Origin: Streptomyces sp. P3 | GTDB lineage: Bacteria; Actinomycetota; Actinomycetes; Streptomycetales; Streptomycetaceae | DNA length: 64,000 nt | Direction of reading: 5' to 3' | Assembly (NCBI GenBank): GCA_016893485.2 | Contig: JAFEKX020000001.1 | Span: forward strand, 8,015,501 to 8,079,500 | Program-made: the position numbers and the translations under genes | The notes under the pieces: model-generated | Databases searched by the model: none | The model's input: only the letters and a program-made list of their open reading frames with translations | What the model was told of the DNA's origin: nothing | Shown: positions 60,048 to 64,000 of the stretch, in pieces | Layout of the letters: every line of letters begins with the position of its first letter | How positions within the stretch are numbered: position 1 is the stretch's first letter

Positions 60048-60703
60048 TCACGACTCGGGCCGCTTCACGCTCTCCAAAAGCATGTCCAGCCACTCGGCGA
60101 CCTTGTCGCGGTGCTGGTCGGTGGGCAACTGCGCGGCCCGCCAGGCGATTCCGCGCACTCCGTGGTCCTGGAGCAGCCGCTCCAGCGGGTCCTCCGCCGC
60201 CTCGGCCGCCGCGCGCTCGCGGTCGGCGAGCTTCTGCAGCAGCTCCTGCTCGGTGCGCTGGAGGGCACCCGCGAGGGCTTCGGGGTCCTCGGCCGTGAGG
60301 AAGCCGGCGTGCACCCGGAAGAAGCGCTGGAGCGCGTCGCAGTGCTCCATGGTGGGACGCCGGTCGCCGTTGATGAGCGCGCCCGCCTGCTGCCGGGACA
60401 TGCCCGCGCCGTCGGCGATCTCCTGCTGGGTGTACCTGCGCCCGTTGGGCTTGAGTCTGGTGCGGCGCAGCAGCCCGAGGCGCTGCAAGAACCGCGCCTG
60501 CACATCGGGTTCGCCCGCGGGACGGCCACTCAGCAGGGCTCTGACCACGGACTCCGGGACACCGCAGGCGACGGAGATCCGGCCGATGTGGAAGACCTCG
60601 GCACGGGGACGTCGAGCCGTTCGGCGAGCGCGGTGACGCGGTCGACGACGCCGGGCAGCAGAGCGGTCGCCGTCGTGCCCGGTACCTCGAAGCCATCCGA
60701 CAC
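60048..60703 (-). CDS. XRE-type helix-turn-helix regulator
   Basis: About 218 residues. The N-terminal part (TALAERLDVPRAEVFHIGRI and ACGVPESVVRALLSGRP) and a second segment (RRYTQQEIADGAGMSRQQAG followed by ALINGDRRPTMEHCDALQRF) look like two HTH units. The second is a clear XRE domain. The C-terminal half is an Ala/Glu-rich helical region (EQELLQKLADRERAAAEAAE), possibly a coiled coil. GTG at 60703 follows AGGAG. One frame change near 60608. Its gene partner is the metallopeptidase, and it is divergent from the MmyB-like gene. Short palindromes lie in the divergent region. Confidence 0.82.
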
Positions 60704-60773
60704 CGACAGATCTCCTATACGTATTCCACAGGCTTCTCACAAACGGGGGCCGTGAACATCCCGGAGAGTAGCG

Positions 60774-60814
60774 GTTCGTTCGAACTCGCATCCAGGTCTC
60801 GCCACAACTGTGGC
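60774..60814. promoter_or_regulatory. paired short palindromes in the HTH / MmyB-like divergent promoter
   Basis: GTTCG-TT-CGAAC (60774-60785) and GCCACA-AC-TGTGGC (60801-60814) are both perfect inverted repeats in the 224-bp gap. They are suitable sites for the divergent HTH regulator or another protein. Confidence 0.5.
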
Positions 60815-60927
60815 CAATTTCAGCCGTCAACCAGCATGAAATGCCACGATAGTTGACACGACTCGCGTCGGGGCACCAGGATCAAGGCGCCGCGAGAAGG
60901 CCGCATAGGCAAGAGGGTGACCTCCCG

Positions 60928-61589
60928 ATGGCGTATCAGGCAGGTGGGCAGCGGTCCGCGCCGCGGCCCGCCCCCGAGAGTCCCGAGGCCCAGGCGTATC
61001 TCCTGGACTACGCCACGCTGTTGGAGGCCGTCCCCTTTCCGTCCGTCGTCGTGGACCACCGCTGGGACGTGGTGTTGACCAACGGCGCCTTCAAGTCACT
61101 TTTCCGGGCGGTCGGCCCGCATCCGACGGCGATGCCGGGCGACAACTTCCTTCGTTTCGTGCTGTTCCACCCCGACGCGAGCAGCGTTCTCGGTGCGCAC
61201 GAGTCGAGTTGGTGCCTGCCGATGCTGGCCCACTTCGCCGCCGCAGTGGAGAGCCACGGTCACGACCACGGACTCCAGGCGATCCGCCGCGACATCGCCC
61301 AGGACCCCATCATGGAAGCCGCCTACCGGCAGGGCCTGCCGCACTGGATCCGCGCGGTCGGCGAGGAGGCCGTGGAGCACGACGGCGCGGTCCGCCCGTT
61401 GCTGCATCCCGACCCGCGCTGGGGCGCCACCGACTGCCGTGTCGTCTGCGAAACCCCAAGACCCTTGAGAACATGGGCTATACGCGCCTCACGCTGATCC
61501 TGCGCGAGGCCCGCCGCACCCCTCCGGCGAAGGTCCGCAGGGCCGGTCGCGGCGCCGGTCACCTGAGGGTGGTCACGGCGTCCGAGTGA
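60928..61589 (+). CDS. MmyB-like ligand-binding domain protein lacking HTH
   Basis: About 220 residues. From LLDYATLLEAVPFPSVVVDH onward the sequence follows the PAS-like ligand domain found at the C-terminus of MmyB-type regulators (DVVLTNGAFKSLFRAVG; DNFLRFVLFHPDASSVLG). Those regulators bind fatty acids or methylenomycin-type signals. Here no helix-turn-helix precedes it, only a short tail MAYQAGGQRSAPRPAPESPE, so it may sense a ligand and act through another protein. ATG at 60928. One frame change near 61457 precedes LENMGYTRLTLILREAR. Confidence 0.75.
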
Positions 61590-61680
61590 GCGCCGGCTCC
61601 GCGTGGACGCCCCAACTCGGCGCCTCTGCGCGCGAGTTCCGGCTGCTGCTCCAACTCCCTGGGCACACAGGCGAGTTCCA

Positions 61681-62442
61681 TCAGCCCTCCGCAACGACCA
61701 ACACCAACGGCACCCCATCACACGGCACCAGCCGCGATCCGCGCGCGAACCCCGGCCGCCCCGCCGCGAGCGCCTCGGCGAAGTCCGGTCCCTTGCTGAG
61801 CGAACCCACCAGATGCCCGGGATCGGTCGAAGCGGCCACCCGGCCACGGGCGTTGACCAGTCGGGCCGGTCCCGGCAGCCGGTGCAGCATCGGCATCACG
61901 GCCGCCTCGAAGTGCCGTAGGTACACGTCCGCCGCGGCCACCCCGGCGAACCGTCCCTCCGCCAGGACCGGCGCCGACAGCGTGAGGCTGTACTCGTCCG
62001 AGCAGAGGTAGTCGACGTACGGCCCGGCGACCGCCCGCTCGCCGGTGTCGCGGGGGAGGGCGAACCAGTCCCAGTGCGTGTAGTCCGCGTACGCAGAGTG
62101 CTCGGGATCGAGGTCGGGCAGCAGCGGCCGTATGCCACCGTCCGAGGTGGTCTGCCACCACTCCAGCCATGCGGGTACGTCGCCCAGCAGCCCCGGCGCT
62201 GCGACGAAACCGACGCCGGACACCAACTCGTGCCGGGCGAGCCGGAGATGGAGGCCCGGGCGGAGCGCCGCGAGGTCCGCGGTCGCCGGTCGGCGGCCCT
62301 GTGCGGCGACCTTGGCGAGGAGTGCCGTCGTGTCGGCGCGGGTCGCGGCCACGGCGTCGAACACGGACTCCAGAGCCGAGCGGACCCCGGCCGCGACGGA
62401 CTGCTCGGGTGCCGTGGCCGGTGTTGCCGTCGCGAGGCTCAT
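61681..62442 (-). CDS. cache-domain sensor protein
   Basis: An intact 253-residue protein of the PDC/dCache type: GLHLRLARHELVSGVGFVAA, WLEWWQTTSDGGIRPLLPDL, THWDWFALPRDTGERAVAGP and LSAPVLAEGRFAGVAAADVY. No signal peptide or membrane segment is seen, which is unusual for cache domains, so it is probably cytoplasmic. It follows the GntR gene by 39 bp in the same operon, divergent from an ABC importer ATPase, so it may sense the imported compound (amines are common cache ligands). Confidence 0.85.
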   Translation of the reverse strand: MSLATATPATAPEQSVAAGVRSALESVFDAVAATRADTTALLAKVAAQGRRPATADLAALRPGLHLRLARHELVSGVGFVAAPGLLGDVPAWLEWWQTTSDGGIRPLLPDLDPEHSAYADYTHWDWFALPRDTGERAVAGPYVDYLCSDEYSLTLSAPVLAEGRFAGVAAADVYLRHFEAAVMPMLHRLPGPARLVNARGRVAASTDPGHLVGSLSKGPDFAEALAAGRPGFARGSRLVPCDGVPLVLVVAEG

Positions 62443-62481
62443 GCGTGCCCTCCAGCAGACGGGGAGCGGACGCGGTGGCGG

Positions 62482-63234
62482 CTACAGGGCCAGCCGCCGG
62501 GCGATGAGCCGGGCCGTCGATTCCTGCACGCACCGCTCGGCCAACTCCCTGGCCGAATCGTGGGCCCCATCTTGCACGGCCGAGATTACGGAGCGGTGAC
62601 GGTCTGCGGCTTTTTCACGATATTCGTCGCTCGCGAGCACGAGGCACAGCAGCGCGCCGACCTCGGTCTGCAACGCGACCTGCTCACGGGTGAGCCGGGC
62701 CGACTGCGCGGCGGCGGCCAGCTCGACATGGAAGCGGCCGTACACCCGGCCGCGCGCCGCCGAGTCCGCGGCCCGTGCCAACTCATCGGCCGTACGACGG
62801 AGTTGGAGCAGATCCTCGGACTCGGTGCGCTGTGCGGCGAGCCGGGCCGCGGTGCCGGAGAGGGCCGCCCAGTGGTCGCCGAGGTCGCGCAGTTCCTCGG
62901 TGCTCCAGCCGCGCAGCCGGACCATCAGCCGCTCCTCGCCCGGGACTTCGGGCAGGGACACGAAGCTGCCGCCGCCGCGCCCCCGCCGGGTGGTGACCAG
63001 ACCCTGCTGGCGCAGCGCCATCAGCGCCTCCCGCAGGGTCACCGTGGACACCCCGAGCTGCCCGGCGAGCTCGCTCTCGCCCGGCAGTTGCTCGCCGTCG
63101 GCGAGCAGCCCCAGCTCGATGGCGTCGCCGAGCCGGCTGACGACGGCGTCGACCCGCGCCCGGTTGTCGACCGGGGCGAAGACGGCTTTTCGGGCACCGC
63201 CGTTGATGTGCTGCTCCTGGTTCACAGCCACCAC
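62482..63234 (-). CDS. GntR/FadR family transcriptional regulator
   Basis: An intact 250-residue regulator. The winged-helix domain shows DAIELGLLADGEQLPGESEL and AGQLGVSTVTLREALMALRQ; the FCD effector domain has ADSAARGRVYGRFHVELAAA and CVQESTARLIARRLAL. FadR-type regulators with FCD domains bind organic acids or amines. GTG at 63234 is the first start; GTG at 63231 or 63222 are possible. It is divergent from the ABC transporter ATPase, which it probably represses. Confidence 0.9.
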   Translation of the reverse strand: MVAVNQEQHINGGARKAVFAPVDNRARVDAVVSRLGDAIELGLLADGEQLPGESELAGQLGVSTVTLREALMALRQQGLVTTRRGRGGGSFVSLPEVPGEERLMVRLRGWSTEELRDLGDHWAALSGTAARLAAQRTESEDLLQLRRTADELARAADSAARGRVYGRFHVELAAAAQSARLTREQVALQTEVGALLCLVLASDEYREKAADRHRSVISAVQDGAHDSARELAERCVQESTARLIARRLAL

Positions 63235-63338
63235 CTTGCACGTTGACTCAAGCTTTACCCTAAGGGGGCCTTGAGATTTGAACTATGACTTCATATGTTT
63301 CCGTGCAACGTTACGGAGCACCAGAAAGGTTCCCGCCC

Positions 63339-64000
63339 ATGGAGGGGATTGCGATCCGGCTGCGGGATCTGCGGAAATCGTTCGGGAGACGACCGCGGTG
63401 GCCGGGGTCGACCTGGAGATCAAGGACGGCGAGTTCTTCTCGATGCTCGGCCCGTCCGGCTCGGGCAAGACGACCGTGCTCCGCATGATCGCCGGCTTCG
63501 AGAGCCCCACCGGGGGCACCATCGAACTCGCCGGCCAGGACGTCACCGGTCTCGCCCCCTTCGAGCGCGACGTCCACACCGTCTTCCAGGACTACGCCCT
63601 CTTCCCGCACATGACGGTCGAGGAGAACGTCGCCTACGGCCTCAAGGTCCGCAGGGTCCCCAAGCCCGAACGCCTCGTCCGCGCCCGAAAAGCTCTTACG
63701 GAAGTACGACTTGAGGGCTACGGCAAGCGCCGCCCGGCCCAACTCTCGGGCGGCCAGCGGCAACGCGTCGCCCTCGCCCGCGCCCTCGTAGGCCGCCCCG
63801 GTGTCCTGCTCCTCGACGAACCGCTCGGCGCCCTCGACCTCAAACTCCGCGAACAGATGCAGGTCGAACTGAAGGCGCTCCAGCGGGAGGTGGGCATCAC
63901 CTTCGTCTTCGTCACCCACGACCAGGAGGAGGCCCTGACGATGAGCGACCGCATCGCCGTCTTCAACGAGGGCCGCATCGAGCAGGTCGGCACCCCCGCC
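63339..64000 (+). CDS. ABC transporter ATP-binding protein, polyamine (PotA) type, partial
   Basis: The gene leaves the window at the right edge; about 220 residues are visible. Walker A is SMLGPSGSGKTTVLRMIAGF, the Q-loop TVFQDYALFPHMTVEENVAY, the ABC signature RRPAQLSGGQRQRVALARAL, Walker B GVLLLDEPLGALDLKLREQM and the switch His ITFVFVTHDQEEALTMSDRI. The block GALDLKLREQMQVELK is typical of PotA-like ATPases for spermidine/putrescine. ATG at 63339 follows AGAAAGG. One frame change near 63386 (SFG/ETTAVAG). Divergent from the GntR-cache operon. Confidence 0.9.

Noticed and set aside
1..64000. tRNA genes, rRNA, insertion sequences, CRISPR arrays, attachment sites, replication origin
   Set aside because: I looked for cloverleaf-like stretches, transposase motifs, regular short repeats and DnaA-box clusters and saw none I could support.

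Overview
The window is high-GC actinobacterial DNA, almost certainly from a Streptomyces. The evidence is strong G/C bias at codon third positions, frequent GTG starts, 4-bp ATGA/GTGA gene overlaps, secreted chitinase, laminarinase and GH31 genes, an OpcA-containing pentose-phosphate operon, DasR-type boxes and many TetR/LacI/GntR/DeoR/MarR regulators. No tRNA, rRNA, IS element, CRISPR array or replication origin was seen. One technical point shapes the whole annotation. Most genes are interrupted by single-base frame changes at short G or C runs, and nearly all of them behave as one lost base. About twelve genes are clean (for example gnd, tal, the GH16, GH4, DeoR, GntR and PPTase genes). I read this as homopolymer-deletion error in the assembly, so I annotate whole genes across the breaks and give their approximate positions.

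Layout. 1-2618 (+): the end of a FAD oxidase, then a Lys1-like and a Lys9-like saccharopine dehydrogenase. 2643-5879 (-): serine hydrolase, MFS exporter and its TetR regulator, with a nested palindromic operator. 5965-10163: F420/PPOX oxidoreductase, GH31 glycosidase, FAD monooxygenase. 10342-11853: TetR plus a quinate/shikimate locus collapsed into an AroE/QuiC chimera. 11840-13990: membrane pentapeptide-like protein and histidine phosphatase. 13998-22311 (-): tkt-tal-zwf-opcA-pgi-gnd operon, which resembles the SCO6658-SCO6663 cluster of S. coelicolor as I remember it. 22458-31390: AraC regulator, LRV-repeat protein, GH16 laminarinase, L,D-transpeptidase, a FAD/NAD(P)-binding protein running into a TPR protein, and an IclR regulator.

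31411-35893: MarR/IclR regulators divergent from an SDR, amidohydrolase, acyl-CoA ligase and MaoC operon, probably for degrading an organic acid. 35936-52968: a large carbohydrate/phosphoester locus. It has a secreted protein, a PHP-domain hydrolase, a metallophosphoesterase-LamG protein, GH2, two sugar-ABC permeases, a lipoprotein binding protein and a PfkB kinase (-), divergent from DeoR, GH4 and a GH38 alpha-mannosidase (+). 53022-54705: GH18 chitinase behind two DasR-like boxes. 54877-57913: an ATP-grasp protein divergent from a PptH-like phosphoesterase and a 4'-phosphopantetheinyl transferase.

57955-64000: small protein, alpha/beta hydrolase, an HTH regulator with an ImmA/IrrE-like metallopeptidase, a MmyB-like ligand-binding protein, a cache-domain protein, a GntR regulator, and the start of a polyamine-type ABC ATPase cut by the window edge.

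How the genes work together: the oxidative and non-oxidative pentose phosphate genes form one transcription unit supplying NADPH and precursors. The central locus looks like a complete import, hydrolysis and phosphorylation system for a mannose- or galactose-containing, possibly phosphorylated glycan. The PPTase and PptH-like pair probably set the carrier-protein phosphopantetheine balance.
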